Shown here: in pieces, positions 23,662-35,545 of the stretch | Position numbering within the stretch: position 1 is the first letter of the stretch | Layout: every line of letters begins with the position of its first letter | NCBI GenBank assembly: GCA_009869945.1 | Contig: WIXG01000017.1 | Location: 310,001-374,000, forward strand | DNA from: Mesaphorura yosii | Lineage: Eukaryota > Arthropoda > Collembola > Poduromorpha > Tullbergiidae | Length of the DNA stretch: 64,000 bases | Reading direction: 5' to 3' | Program-made: the position numbers and the translations under genes | Notes under the pieces: generated by a model | The model's input: only the letters and a program-made list of their open reading frames with translations | The model's database searches: none | What the model was told of the DNA's origin: nothing

Positions 23662-24461
23662 TTAATGTTTTGCGTGCTTGAAGCAATCAGTTTGCCCGAT
23701 GCCTCGGAGCGCCTTTGGTAGAATTCCTCCGTATTTCTCCACGCGCTCCACAAGCGACTGCTCAAGCCTTGCGTCGATAAATGGATGCCTGCTGTAGATG
23801 GACCATTGCATGATCGGCTTGGAGGGTTCAGGTTCCATGCAGACTGCCCACAGACCCCATGTGTTGCCCTCGTCTGTGTCAATCATGGCTGTTTGGCCAT
23901 GGGTTGTGATGTTGGAGGTTGGATCCGTGAAATTGAACTGGAAGAAGTTGTCAATCATATCTCCATCGCGGCCCGTGATGCCCATCACTCCGCTGTCTGA
24001 TATGGTTTTCTGTGCTGTTCTATTCCGCATGCTGCAAACCAGCAAATTAATAGCAGGGATTAATAAATGCTGCCTTAGAGTTCGCAAAGTTAAAAGTCAT
24101 TCGCCATCGCCTTACCTCATAACCCAATTGAGGTGGTTGGCCGGAGTGGCGTCCTCATCAATATAGTAAAGTTCCTTAATGCAGTCCATATCTTTAGCTT
24201 GCATGGGCTCAGGGCAACTGTTGCGAATCATGTTCCATGGTCCGAGGATCTGGTAATAGGGAATTTTGGTTTTAAGATGGATTTATCCTTAAGCACATGA
24301 TTTATAATATGACTTACGTGCTCCAAGTCAACTTTTGCCCGGAATTCGGGGTATTCAAGCTTAAAGTCTGGGCACCTGGAGAATATCACCTTGCCATCGT
24401 CTGCAGCGGCAGCGTAGTTGGCGCACACGAGGAGTCCGAACAGTGCTAAGATAAGCTTCAT
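23662..24461 (-). CDS. Secreted lipocalin-like protein B (tandem paralogue of A)
   Basis: Exons 24461-24318, 24249-24116 and 24031-23662 give 215 residues. It aligns with paralogue A along its length: signal peptide, then Cys-Pro-Asp-Phe-Lys-Leu, Tyr-Pro-Glu-Phe, ILGPWNMIRN (from residue 49), DMDCIKELYY, DTDEGNTWGLWAVC, a helix with LVERVEKYGG and the same ending GIGQTDCFK. Sites of the first two introns are conserved. The third intron of A is absent, so the region before the DTDEG strand and the C-terminus lie in one exon. An N-glycosylation site (NIT) lies in the variable loop. As with A, transport of a small hydrophobic molecule is the family role and the ligand is unknown. Confidence 0.78.
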
Positions 24462-24588
24462 TTCGAAATGGCAAAATATTTCAACGCAGTACACCCTAGA
24501 GTTTGCAATGACGAAGAGATGAAGTGATATGGGAGAGATTCTGGAAACGAGAACGAACTGGACCACGTCCGCTGCAAATATGCCATTT

Positions 24589-24596
24589 TATTTATA
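24589..24596 (-). promoter_or_regulatory. TATA box of lipocalin-like gene B
   Basis: TATAAATA on the minus strand, 128 bp before the start codon, matching the octamer at the paralogue. Confidence 0.55.
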
Positions 24597-25227
24597 ATGG
24601 TTGTGTTTGTTTTCATTGACGTACTTCATTAAGCTAGGATTATGTGTATTTAGCTCAGCAGCAAGTTTGACCATAGTTCTGGTTCCAGCGAACCAGTGCA
24701 AAAGCATTTGCCATGCAACAATGACTGACACGCGCAATCCCTGCGTTGGCTGAGAGTGTCTCACGAATAGCAAATAATGTTCAAATGCATTGCGACAGCT
24801 CGCCAATCACGATTTCATGCTGGGAGCAAGCTGAAGCATGTCTTGTCTTGTTACTACCATTGCCTTGAAATTGCGATTCCATGCGGACTACATTAATTAC
24901 GTGCGAATCTCTTCACTGTCACTGCCTGCCCATCGTCTCCGCCGCTGCGGATGAATCTAACATTAACATTAGCATTAGCACTAAATTCACACTTGAGTTC
25001 ACGGCCACGTGTACTGTCCCTGGAAAGACGGAAAGAGTGAAGTGAACCGGACAACCGGAGCCATGCCTTCCTGACACTGCTCGCCATCGCATTGTGCATC
25101 GCCACAAATCACATTTCACAGGTGATTACGACAATACGCCCCAATTAATGACAGAATGGAAAATTCGCTGTGAACGGGAACCAACGCTCAATTGTCACAT
25201 TACGCAACAATAAAGCAAACAGAATAC

Positions 25228-25265
25228 TTGCTTCACTTCACTTGCTTCACTTGCTTCACTTGCTT
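25228..25265. repeat. Short tandem repeat, unit TTGCTTCAC
   Basis: About four imperfect copies of a 9 bp unit in a row in intergenic DNA; no coding role. Confidence 0.8.
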
Positions 25266-25640
25266 GAGTGTAATCTGCAAGAAGCCTTGCTTGGACTTCG
25301 TGTTATTCAGACCACCCGTTGATGCTGATGCTATTTTGGTTTCCGTGGAATGTCAAATCATACAGCTCATTAATTGGTAATTGGCTTACTCGTGTAGATC
25401 TGTACATAGATTACAGTGTTTCTCTTTGTCAATATTTTTTATTACATATACAACGCCGATAAAATCTTGATCTTTATGCTAAATAAAAGTGCATAAAGAG
25501 AAGGTGTCTCCTGCTCCTCGTCGTCGTTTTCTTTGACTTTGTCAGAGACAATGCAATGTCAAGTCAAATGTTAATATTCGAATTATGCAATGTTGTCTAT
25601 CAGCTGGAGTCTGCATTCTGGAAATTTCCAATGCATTGAA

Positions 25641-28143
25641 TTAAAATATGACTGACTGGCCAGCCACTGGCGACACTGACACTATCATCGTTCGATTGTA
25701 CACGAATTCAATCAACAGTATCGTCATGCACAGGACGAATCCGATGCCCAGCGAGCAGAATGCAAGAGAGACTTCTTGGAAGTAAATTCCGCCAAGCGTC
25801 GACTGACTCTTGATACGACTGTCTGACGCCGACGAGTAGCAAGTTGGTTTCCCTTCCTCGGTCGTTCTGGCCAATTCCCTCATGTGATATGCCTTCAGTC
25901 CGACCTGTGCCATGTGCAACCTCCTGACACAGTATTACAATAAAACATTGAAGTAATCACCCTCTGATGTTGAGGCGGATTAAACGTACTACGTACGCAA
26001 GATTAAAATGGTCGCGAAACTCAGACTTTGGACCCACAAGCGCAGAACCCCACCGCTTCTCATCCCGGATGATCAACTGCTTCATGTTTTTGCAAACGTC
26101 CAGCTCGGAAAGTGCAGCTCGATATGACAAAAACCAATTCTGGGAGCTCACGAAGCCAAACTTCGACGATCGTGCAACTGCAACAGCGCCCTCAGCTTCA
26201 TTTGGATACGGTTTGTAATACCCGCCGACGGGGTAAATGGGAGAGCCCGGCTTCAATGTCTTTAGCTGGAATGATCAATAGTGTCTTCAGTATATGTAGC
26301 ATGGCGTCCAGAGGACTTGGGGCCAAAAGCCCACAATCCACTTACCTTGAATCCATTATCCAAAACTGAGTCTGACCAAATGCCGAATTTGTACCCACGC
26401 TTAATAAGCGCCCTCACGTCATTGATGCCCTCGCTGAAGGACAGTTTCGCGAGAAGGAGTGCAGAGACGGACGCGTAAAACAGAATGCAGAAGATAAGCA
26501 ACGTCAGAAGGAAGAGTCTGCCAGAGCACTGATGTCTGTATTTTGGTTCCGGTGGTCCTGGATCAATATTTCATCGGAATTTGAAGACTTTGGGATGTGA
26601 CCTACTTGCTAAATTATCAATTCTTTTCTCAGTTACCTTGCTGGGAAAATATTGACACGGCCCATGACAGAATTTCTTGAATGCTCAACTCGTTGAAAAA
26701 GAGAACAGCCTCCAGCAAAACAACTCCAACCAGTGCAGTCAAGCAAATGACGACGTTGAACGGAAATACTTCGATGAACAGGTCGCCGGTTGCTGTCTGC
26801 GTCGTTGTGTGGTAGTATACGTAGATTTCGCTGAAGTCCAAATAGAAAACGAATCAAAGCCAAAGTATGCATATAATTGCAGTTGCAATATTTTTCGTTA
26901 AATCTTACTTGTACAGACGAGTTATGTAAAGAAAGCCAAAGTTCTTCGTGGACCACAGGCCTGTGTTACTCAGGGCCAGGTCGGCTTCTCCTTCCTGCAC
27001 CATGAGACCCATCCCCCCGTATTGTGTTGAGTCGAGTGGCGTGTCAGGCACAAATACCCAAGTGCTCGCATTGCGGAATTGAACTCTAAATTTATTAGTC
27101 AGTTGCAAGAACTCGACAATAGAATAGAATACGAAAAATCGAAATCTGGTTTACGTAAAGTTTAAGTAGTCCTGCATATACCCAAGTACTTGATACGAGA
27201 TAAGATCGGCGCCCCATTCGGACCCGTGTACGGTCTCCTCTCCGGTCCGGGTAAATATTTCTGGCTTCAGCTACAACGTTTAAGCTGGTTAAACTAAAAT
27301 CATGCAAATTCGCAAATATTCTTCCGATTGCAATTACCACGTGAGCCACGTCAATGACCACGCCATGCAAGTTCCTTCTTCTTCCCATTGTTGTCCAGTC
27401 ATGCACTCGTGCCCACAAGGCTGCCGGCGAAATTCCTCGCACATACGTCCTCGTGCCGTTCTTCAACCCAAATATCTCATGCAATTCTAAATTTGTCAAA
27501 TTGCCTTGCCCAGGGCCCTGACCCTGGTCGTCTTCGTAGAAATACAGGTTTGAGGATAACGTCACATTAACACCAGGCATGAGGCTCCGTGACCCGAAAA
27601 TCCACGTATTTCTTGGTGACAAGAATGCGTCCAAGTTCTTGAGCAATTATATAAAAGCGTACAACTGAAATGGACATGTGGAATTAATAGGAAGGGAAAT
27701 TAGAAAAATTGACCTACTTTCACTATGAAGGGGGTGTGATTCGAAAATATGAAAATACTCAACGGCGCCGTCTCATTTGGGCTGCGATGGTCCAGCACGA
27801 GCTTTTGGGAGGAATGTCTCCAATTCGTGTCCGCGTCCTTTCGCTGCAGGACCGCAATTTGCTGTCGTGCGAGTACCGCCTTGAAGACTGCGTCCACGAC
27901 ACCGGAAGAAAATTGGGTCGCCTCGATAACGTACACAATTTCCTCACCCCTGCCTCGATTAAGTGCCATGTCCAAAACGGCGCTGTCTTGCAAGAGATTT
28001 CTTGATGGCTCCAGATCCGAAATGCATGGCAAGTCAGAATCGGGATCAGGATCAAGACCTTCTGTTCCGTTGCCGGCGCCCAATTCAGCTGACTCTGCGA
28101 CTGCGACTGCAAGCATGGTCCAAGTGAAGACGGAAGACAACAT
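25641..28143 (-). CDS. Divergent ionotropic receptor (IR-type chemoreceptor)
   Basis: Eight exons (28143-27718, 27637-27338, 27270-27155, 27085-26909, 26830-26637, 26557-26346, 26265-25961, 25923-25641) give 670 residues. Order of parts fits a variant glutamate receptor: signal peptide, N-terminal domain, first ligand-binding half with GGMGLMVQEGEADLALSN, first membrane span (about 361-385), pore region with EILSWAVSIF, second span (about 418-442), second ligand-binding half (from SEGINDVRALI), last span (about 628-650) and a short tail. IRs are ligand-gated cation channels used by arthropods for smell, taste, temperature and humidity. The sequence is too diverged to assign a subfamily. The second exon's acceptor (after CTCAAG) is weak; a better-looking one upstream would read into a stop. 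The ATG at 28143 was chosen because it starts the signal peptide. Confidence 0.82.
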
Positions 28144-28896
28144 TAGCAGCAGCAAAATTCCATGCGAGGTATAGAAAAAACTCGAAAACGGCACCTCTGC
28201 ATTCGATCCAGCATTTCTGCTGGATCGCGTAATTTCAGCTCCAAAATGATTGGAAAACTGGATTCAATACAGAAACGGCCTTAAATAAAGAAATATCTCG
28301 CAATGTATGATGACCAAAAGTTTCCTGTGATTCATTGTGTAAAAAATAATGTGGTTCATTTTCAGAACGGTAACAAACGCCTTTACAAATTACAATACTG
28401 CTGACGGCCCTTCAATTAAACTGAATTGAATTAACGAATGAATGCTATTGCTATCAAGTCGCTATTGCTTTGTTCACTCAAGTGCGAGTGCTGGCTGAGT
28501 ATTTGCAGGAACTTTAAATAAGGAAACTGATTTATTCATATGTTCGGTTGGTTGGATTCGGCTGAAGTGGACTGATCAGAAAAGGCTGGTGTATGGTATT
28601 GGTCGAAATGCCAAATTAAACGGATAATAGCAAGGGTTCCATTAATTTTGGGCATCATTACGTGTACGTGAGGTAAGCTCATTCAAGTACTCCGTAAAAG
28701 GCTGTCCTTCACGAGCAAAACTCGGGCAGGGCTTAATTATATTCCACTTTATTCTCAGCGGCTGCTGAAGCAGATGGGAAGAGAACTTTCAGTTGCTTTA
28801 ATTGAACAGTTAAGGCAGTAAGAAGGGAACTTCAATTATCAGTCCTAATTTAGAGCAGCATTTCTGTCGAGTCGTTTTATTGTGTCTTTTACGAGA
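28144..28896. other. Divergent intergenic region, receptor and intronless gene
   Basis: Shared upstream DNA of two genes transcribed away from each other. No TATA box or repeat stood out. A short inverted repeat, CCAGCATTTCTGCTGG, lies at about 28208-28223. Confidence 0.4.
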
Positions 28897-30132
28897 ATGC
28901 CCTGCACAATTAACTTGCGTCACGACCAGCGCTCAGCCTTAATTCCAACGGCTCAACGCGACGGGATAACGATCTATGCTCCCGAGTGGGTGAGAGAAGG
29001 CCTCCAAATCTTGGCATCAAAACTGCAAGGCGTGACCTTCAATGTGCACGATAACGACGACCACTCAAAAGTAATCGATACTTTCACAGTAACTCAAGCC
29101 GACATCGACGCGCCTTTGACTTTGACCCTGCTTCAGCTGCAGAAGAGTGCTCGTAACGAAAAGCGGAACACATCGGGCGTGATCAAGAAATCAAACTACA
29201 AACCAGACATTGCCGACGATGCCGTGATTTATGCTCTGAAAGATTTAGTGAGGCAATGCATTATTGTTGGCCTCGATGAAACAACGCACTTTGGTGGCTA
29301 TCATTCGCAAAGGGTTAAGCAACAAGTGCCGGTGTACATTGTTGACTTAATTGGACTCCAGTTTCAGCAACCTTGGAACTCAGGGAGACTCTTGTTGTGT
29401 AAGAAGTCTGGAGGCTACGAAGGGTGTTTGGATCAGCTGATTTACGAAAGTATAGTTGGTGAACCAAAGAAGTCTTTCAATCAAGTTGAGGAGCTGAAAC
29501 TCTCAACTTCTTCCGAAGATGAGTTTTCCCGAAGATACGTGCCTGTCGGACGCGAAACGTACTTCGACGTGGTGGCCTACAAGAAGTTTGTGGCAGCCGA
29601 TGTTATTCTTTGCATGATTGGCTTAAATCATACCGTCAACAAATTCGGTACTGTTGACAAGAAGTTCCAAATTCACTTCAAATTTTTGAAATACGGAGCC
29701 GGGTACTTTGCTGGGCCTGAATATGGGCCTCTAATTCAGCAGCACATCCTGGACGGAGTCATCGATGGCTTAGAAGGAGTCTTCGAAGCAGACGTCTTCG
29801 TCGAAGAACCATGGCGAGTCAGAAGCTTCGAGTTTCCCTTCTTTGAGTGCTCGTCGCACGCAAAGCAAAGACTGGACACGCTTTCCAATAAATATTCCAT
29901 CAAGTACAAATTCAGTCGGGATGACGCACTGAAAATGACTGCCCCGCCACACGATTCGACGGAGTACATCATCGCCACGACAAACTGCGCGGATCCGCAC
30001 GCCGCCACCGGAAATGAAATGGGATTTGAGAGCGTCGACAGCGTCATCGCAGAGAATCTTGCGTCACGAGGAAATATCTTCAATCCATTGCTAAATTCAA
30101 AGATAAAGAGTCAATTTGTTAAATTACTGTGA
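28897..30132 (+). CDS. Intronless 411-residue protein of unknown function
   Basis: One uninterrupted frame from ATG at 28897 to TGA. There is no signal peptide, membrane span or low-complexity region, so a soluble intracellular protein is expected. The composition is that of a folded globular enzyme. Notable segments are GLDETTHFGGYHSQR (about 130-144), PVGRETYFDVVAYKKF, HFKFLKYGAGYFAG, and near the C-terminus TTNCADPHAATGNEMG followed by SVDSVIAENLASRG and FNPLLN. The latter block (Asn, Asp-Pro-His, Gly-Asn-Glu) looks like a conserved active-site loop. From memory it recalls the DUF4804/MavL-like family known from Legionella and some eukaryotes, but I cannot confirm that. Being the only complete multi-hundred-codon gene here without introns, it is a candidate for horizontal transfer or retroposition; no poly(A) tail or flanking duplication was seen. 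Confidence 0.8.
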   Translation: MPCTINLRHDQRSALIPTAQRDGITIYAPEWVREGLQILASKLQGVTFNVHDNDDHSKVIDTFTVTQADIDAPLTLTLLQLQKSARNEKRNTSGVIKKSNYKPDIADDAVIYALKDLVRQCIIVGLDETTHFGGYHSQRVKQQVPVYIVDLIGLQFQQPWNSGRLLLCKKSGGYEGCLDQLIYESIVGEPKKSFNQVEELKLSTSSEDEFSRRYVPVGRETYFDVVAYKKFVAADVILCMIGLNHTVNKFGTVDKKFQIHFKFLKYGAGYFAGPEYGPLIQQHILDGVIDGLEGVFEADVFVEEPWRVRSFEFPFFECSSHAKQRLDTLSNKYSIKYKFSRDDALKMTAPPHDSTEYIIATTNCADPHAATGNEMGFESVDSVIAENLASRGNIFNPLLNSKIKSQFVKLL

Positions 30133-33129
30133 TACGAAACATATGCATTTAGAAACTGATTCTGATCTGTTTTTAATTGACAGAAAGTCTGAAATCTGAA
30201 ATTCTTCTTCATCGAAACTTTCGAGACTCAAGAATTTCATTAAAATCGAATTTTTCGCAAGTCGAATGCATGAATTTTGGATACAATCGTCGATTTGTCG
30301 ATTATGCTATCACGAATTAAGATTTAAGATTCGAGGAATGCCGAGCCAGAATGCCGAGCTAGAATGGCGAATTAGAGTGAAATGGAGCGGAAAGACACAA
30401 TACAACAAATGCACATAATTCATAAAGGTCTTCATACGGGTGAGAAACCGCGAAACGCGCACTGCATGAGAATTGCTTAATGATTACATGCGTGAAGATT
30501 TAAAAAGTCTTTTACACTGTCTTAAGTTTTGCGTATTGCGAAATGACTTCAGCGGTCCGTCGTTCATTCATTCAGAATTCAGCTCTGTCAGTCAATAAGT
30601 AGCTTAAATTCCCTCACAAAAGGATTTCTGATTTCTGCACCGGCCAGTTCAGTTCCAAGAAGCACAAATCTTTTGTGTTACGTTACGGTTCTAATAAAAA
30701 GAGTGCTACGATTAAATCAAGTCACCTACTTGTATTCGCATTGCAATGCGATGCACTTCCGTGCACTTACGCAGCATAATGGTCTGAATTTGCATTGAAA
30801 TGGACTACTAATTGAAAGAAATCAATAAGAAATGGGTGATTGTGAATTGCGACTGGGTCATTACGCTATTATGTCAGCAAATCATTCGAATCGGCACTAC
30901 GCGATTGCCATTGCGGACTGTAAAGAGGTTTCCACTTGAATCTGGTTCTGATTACGACAGTGCACCAAGAAGCAATTGAGTGAAAGTATTTAAAACTGAA
31001 CTAAATCATAGTACGGCAGTAATAAATTACAATCATGACATACAGCAAGAGAAACAATGAAAATGAGAGTAAAGCACGGAATTCTAAATTCCTATCCCGT
31101 TTCTGCTTTGTGCTTTCTGTGAGTTGGGAATTATTTTAAGTGAGTTATTATTTTTGCGTCGCGTCGCTACAAATCTGTCTATTCATAAACTGACATGACT
31201 GCGCTGAAAAAGTACAAAATACAAATTCTTAACCATACTAAAATGGAATTCTCATCTCATTCAATGAACTCACCTCACGTCAGAGCACAAAATACAACAC
31301 CAAAAGTGTAAATAAGAAAAATAACATCATCATCATTCCGCATAAAAATATTCGCATAATAATTCACGTTTCGCGTAACGCATCGCGTTCGCGTCGTCGT
31401 CGTCTGGTCGAGTCGTCGTGCTCGTGAGCGTGAGATTCTGATTCAGCAAAAGCAAATTGCAACAAATTAAGGATCAAAATTCATAATTCCTTTTTAACTT
31501 TCTGCTGCACTGTTGAATGCAGAGAAGAAACGACGAGCTCGGCTCGGGCAGAGTTTCGGCGTAATTAGTTTGTTTTGGACTGGCGCAGAGATCACGGCAC
31601 ATTAACTTTAAATTATGTAAATGTAATCAACAATGTGCTGGGAGACAATGAGAATTTGCAGAATCTAGGAAATGCTAACGCATGCCTGCGATCAAAAAAG
31701 CACTTACGTACGGCGCGTGAACGATTCCGACTCGACTTGACTCCTTTTACTTTCATTATCAGCAGTCGCCTCCGTGCTCATGGTCCGTTACTCGTCGTGT
31801 CAAATTATTACAACTTTACTTTACTTTGCTGGCGACTGGCGAGTTTCTATAATTTTAAAAGATGACTTCATCACCAACACTGCAAAGAAAGTAAAAGTGT
31901 GATTGATAATTGATATAGCAAGTCAGTCACAATCACAGGCTTAAACACAACAATCATCTTCGTCCCGACAAGATTAATACAGGCTCGACAAAAGAATTGC
32001 CACTGCCAGATGCGGAGTACCTCATTTTTCATTGTTGGATAAGAAAAGTCAAATCAGCTGATCCTCAGTCTGCCAAAATAGTGACAACAAAGTAAAGCGA
32101 CAGGCGACAGCGACAATGCAAAGGCGAGTCAGAATCACGAGTCACGACGATTGTTGTTAAGCGGTGACAATCTGTCTGCTGCTTTTCACGAAGAAGACGA
32201 CCCAAGCAGTACTGATGATTTGTTGCGTCTTCAGTCTTTGTCGTTCGTCCCAGTCGAAGATTAAGATTAAGATTGGGATCCGAGAAAAATAAAGGAAATC
32301 ACTTAAAAACAACACAGGCACGACTCAGAATCCATGTTCGTGTAACGCATGCAATTATCGCTAAAATTATGTTACGGATTTATGCATTTTGTACTTTGCA
32401 GTAGTTACGTAATCCAATTCTTTGATTGCGGTTTGGCTTACCGCAAATGAAGACGCAGCGACAGAGGTACTTCTTTATTCTTTTGTCCTGGGTTCGGCTC
32501 AATGAAAGGAAGTGTTTACGTTTCGTTCTCAAAAATAAAACCCAGAAGTACGAAATGCTAGCCGGATTCTTTCATAAGCAGGTACCTCGATCGTAATTAT
32601 TGCCGCATTAGTTGTACAATCTCGAGTTCTCGAGACTAATTTCATTCGCATTTTCTGTCTGGGCTTAATTCCAGGGTGAATGAGTGAAAAGTATCGCAAC
32701 ATCGAAGAGTAATGGCGCTAATCATTAATAACGCCGTGCTAAGCATCGCAATGATCACATGCGCAGCTCGACAACGTGCGGGGCACGACACACGTTGAGG
32801 AGAGTCGAGGAGTACCTGACTTATTGCTCCTCACGGGGACTCACTCACTCACGGCGTGGCGTAGTCTCAAGCCGTTAATGTTAATGCAAATTCTTGCGAT
32901 GAAAAATATCAAATCAAGATTACGATTACAAACCTGCGAAGAAGAGAAGTGAATCTCGGGAGAAATTTAAAAGGTACTGCCGTGTGCGTAATTGGGCTCA
33001 AAAATGAAAATAATGGATGGACCCCTTGCAGTATAAAAGACAAAAGAATGGGTGAGGAGTCAAGTCAGAAGAGTTTCGCCAGTTGACTCAACAGTGTCAA
33101 CTCGACAGTGCGTCGTGTTCCTCAGAATC
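30133..33129. other. 3 kb non-coding stretch upstream of the glycine-rich gene
   Basis: AT-rich DNA with no supported gene. Frames such as 31575-31865 (+) lack features. The last 100 bases contain the TATA box and leader of the glycine-rich gene. No repeat family or RNA gene recognised. Confidence 0.4.
33032..33039 (+). promoter_or_regulatory. TATA box of the glycine-rich protein gene
   Basis: TATAAAAG, 98 bp before the start codon, typical of a strongly expressed structural-protein gene. Confidence 0.6.
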
Positions 33130-35353
33130 ATGGAGTATCGGGTGAGAAACCTATCAAAAGTGCGTGCCTGCTGGTGCCGATTACTAATTCGGGGTCTTCC
33201 TTCTTTCGTTTGATTTCCAGATAAGCCACAAGACGCAGGCGTGGCGGTACTGGTCAATAACCTGCCTGCTCCTCCTCGTCTACATTTCCAGTTCAGAGTC
33301 AATATTAAAGAAGGCGTTCAAGAAGTTCGGAGGCGGCGGAGGAGGTAAAGGCGGTGGAGGAGGCGGGTATGGTGGCGGCGGTGGGTGCGGGGGCAAGATT
33401 GTGATAATTCCAATTAAGGGCGGGTAAGAAACGAAAGAACCGGCTTAACTACTTGACTACTGCTTGAAGTGACAATTTAACTTAACATCCGATTTTCTTT
33501 TGCTTTTGCTGCTGCAGTGGCGGCGGTGGCCATGGAGGAGGTGGAGGTTACGGCGGCGGTGGTGGCCATGGAGGAGGTGGAGGTTACGGCGGCGGTGGTG
33601 GCCATGGAGGAGGAGGTGGCTACGGAGGAGGGTAAGTTTACAGTGTCCTTAGCTGGAAAACATTCGTCAAGATATTGCAATGCAACTCTTATGTGCACTG
33701 TACAACTGAGAAGTAATTTCTCGCTTCAATTGACGTACGGCTCAACGAATTTCTCTCTTCATTTCAGTGGTGGAGGCGGTTACGGTGGTGGTGGTGGAGG
33801 CTTTAAAGGTAAAATTCTTTGATTAATTCGTATTACTTTGTCCGATTTAGCTAATTTAGTGAATCGGAAGGGCGCAAGTCTAGCCAGCATACAATTCCAG
33901 TCAATGTCCCAATTTAGTAGTCATTTTGCACTCGCCTGGCCTGTGGCCGCAACACTGTTTTTAAACGCGTCGTTGAAATCGTTGAAATAATTGCCTAATT
34001 TTACGTAGGTGACATTGGAGGCGGTTATGGCGGTGGCGGTGGTGGAGGTAGGTTGGCATTCAGCACTCAAAAGCAATGAGCACATTGGAATCTGGTTAAG
34101 GCAGCCTAGACTGAGCACTCTATCCTATTATCACAGGTGGATATGGCGGTGGAATTGACTTTGGAAAAGGTGGTGGAGGTGAGTTGATAAGCTGGCCTTA
34201 TCTCGCATGCAGCATGCTGAATTCTGATTTGGAAATTACGACCTGAAATGCTGTGTTGTATTAGGTGGCGGTTACGGCGGCGGTGGTGATTTCGGAAAGG
34301 GTGGCGGGGGTAGGTTGAGAAATTCTGGCATGCTAATTCTGACTTGGAAATTAATGCGAGAAATCGTCGATTAGGCGGCGGTTATGGCGGTGGCGGTGGA
34401 GGGCATGGAAAGGGAGGTGGAGATTTCGGGGGTGGTGGATATGGAGGAGGTGAGTTTGTTGCTTGTAGGAAGCTTCCAGGATATTTTAATATCTTGCTCA
34501 AATGAATTAGGAGGTGTCATTGAGGAAAAGGGAAAAGGAGGTGGTGGTAAATAGCACCACATTTTTAGAATGCTCTATTCCATTCCTCGGAGTAGCTTCA
34601 GAAAGCACAACTTAAATACTCGTGGTCTAATTTTCAGGTGGCGGATTCGGAGGAAGTGGAGGTGGCGGTTAGTGATCATATCATAGCTGAGTTCACGAAA
34701 ATTCGCAACTTGCAGGAATTTTGCTTTTCTCATGCTTGTAGGTGGATATGGAGGCGGCGGTGGAGGAGGAGGAGCGTATGGAGCTCCAATCGAGTCTTAT
34801 GGAGGAGGTGGTGGCGGAGGTCAGTAAAGCAATGTTTTGGTATGCATCCATTGTAAACAACGATCTTCGAACTTTCGCCCTCAATTGCAGGCTACGGAGG
34901 AGGCGGCGGTGAGAAGGGCGGTGGCAAAATTCATCATCATCACGATCACCATCATCACGGCCATGTTAACCACCTCCACACGCATTCTGGAGGTGGTGGT
35001 CATGAAAAAGGTGGTGGTGGAGGTACGTTACAAACGCCCCGTGGCTCACGCTCATTGATTAATTACGGTACGTTAAACTTTCAGGTGGATACGGTGGAAG
35101 CGGGGGCGGCGGTGGATATGGTGGAAGTGGAGGAGGTGGTGGTGGGTTTGGTGGGAGTGGCGGAGGATATGGAGGAGGCGGCGGCGGAGGTGGTTTTGAT
35201 GCTCACGCTCATGACTTGTCCAAGGGAGGTCACGGACCGACGGGATCGCATCCTGGCTACGGTAAACCCTGCCCATTATTATCTGAACACAGCTCGCGCA
35301 TTTTGTACAATCGCAATCTTAATTTCGCAGGCACTCCCCATGGAAGGAGATAA
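33130..35353 (+). CDS. Glycine-rich secreted structural (cuticle-like) protein, 14 exons
   Basis: Exons 33130-33141, 33221-33423, 33518-33631, 33768-33808, 34009-34047, 34137-34178, 34265-34309, 34375-34449, 34511-34546, 34638-34667, 34742-34819, 34891-35022, 35085-35261 and 35331-35353 join in frame to 348 residues. A hydrophobic stretch at about 15-29 (SITCLLLLVYISSS) is the signal peptide. The rest is arrays of Gly with regularly spaced Tyr, His or Phe, such as GGGYGGGGGG, with one histidine-rich exon (34891-35022). Such proteins are extracellular components of arthropod cuticle, silk or mucus. From the fifth exon onward every intron splits the first base of a Gly codon, so the internal exons are interchangeable modules. 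The exon at 34511-34546 would end in a stop at once if its donor were not used. A role in metal binding or sclerotisation is only inference. Confidence 0.82.
34933..34985 (+). other. Histidine-rich segment of the glycine-rich protein
   Basis: Eleven histidines within about 17 codons (pattern HHHHDHHHHG then HVNHLHTH), flanked by Gly-rich sequence. It could bind Zn or Cu ions in the secreted matrix. Confidence 0.7.
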
Positions 35354-35545
35354 AGTTCAAAATTCACTAATCGCCCTTCTGAATCACTGTCACTTGAGTC
35401 ACTGTCCCGAATTTTTTAATGTTGCCAAATTCTCCAGTTGTGTGATTCATTTTTCGAATAAAATCACAATCACAAAAGTGAGAAGTCTTAAAACATTCTT
35501 CGTAATGACAATAATATAGTAACTAGGACTCGGTTAAGGGTTACG

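Larger units (their letters stand above)
24462..25640. other. Intergenic region between lipocalin B and the ionotropic receptor
   Basis: Contains the lipocalin B promoter and the 3' flank of the receptor gene. A simple repeat lies at 25228-25265. Small open frames on both strands have no features. Confidence 0.4.

Noticed and set aside
31575-31865. 96-codon open frame in the 3 kb gap
   Set aside because: No homology features, no start context and no neighbouring exons; composition is that of surrounding AT-rich DNA.
34511-34557. Early end of the glycine-rich gene at a TAG after GGTAAA
   Set aside because: The GGTAAAT is a usable donor, and seven further in-phase Gly-rich exons follow with proper splice sites and a final stop at 35351.
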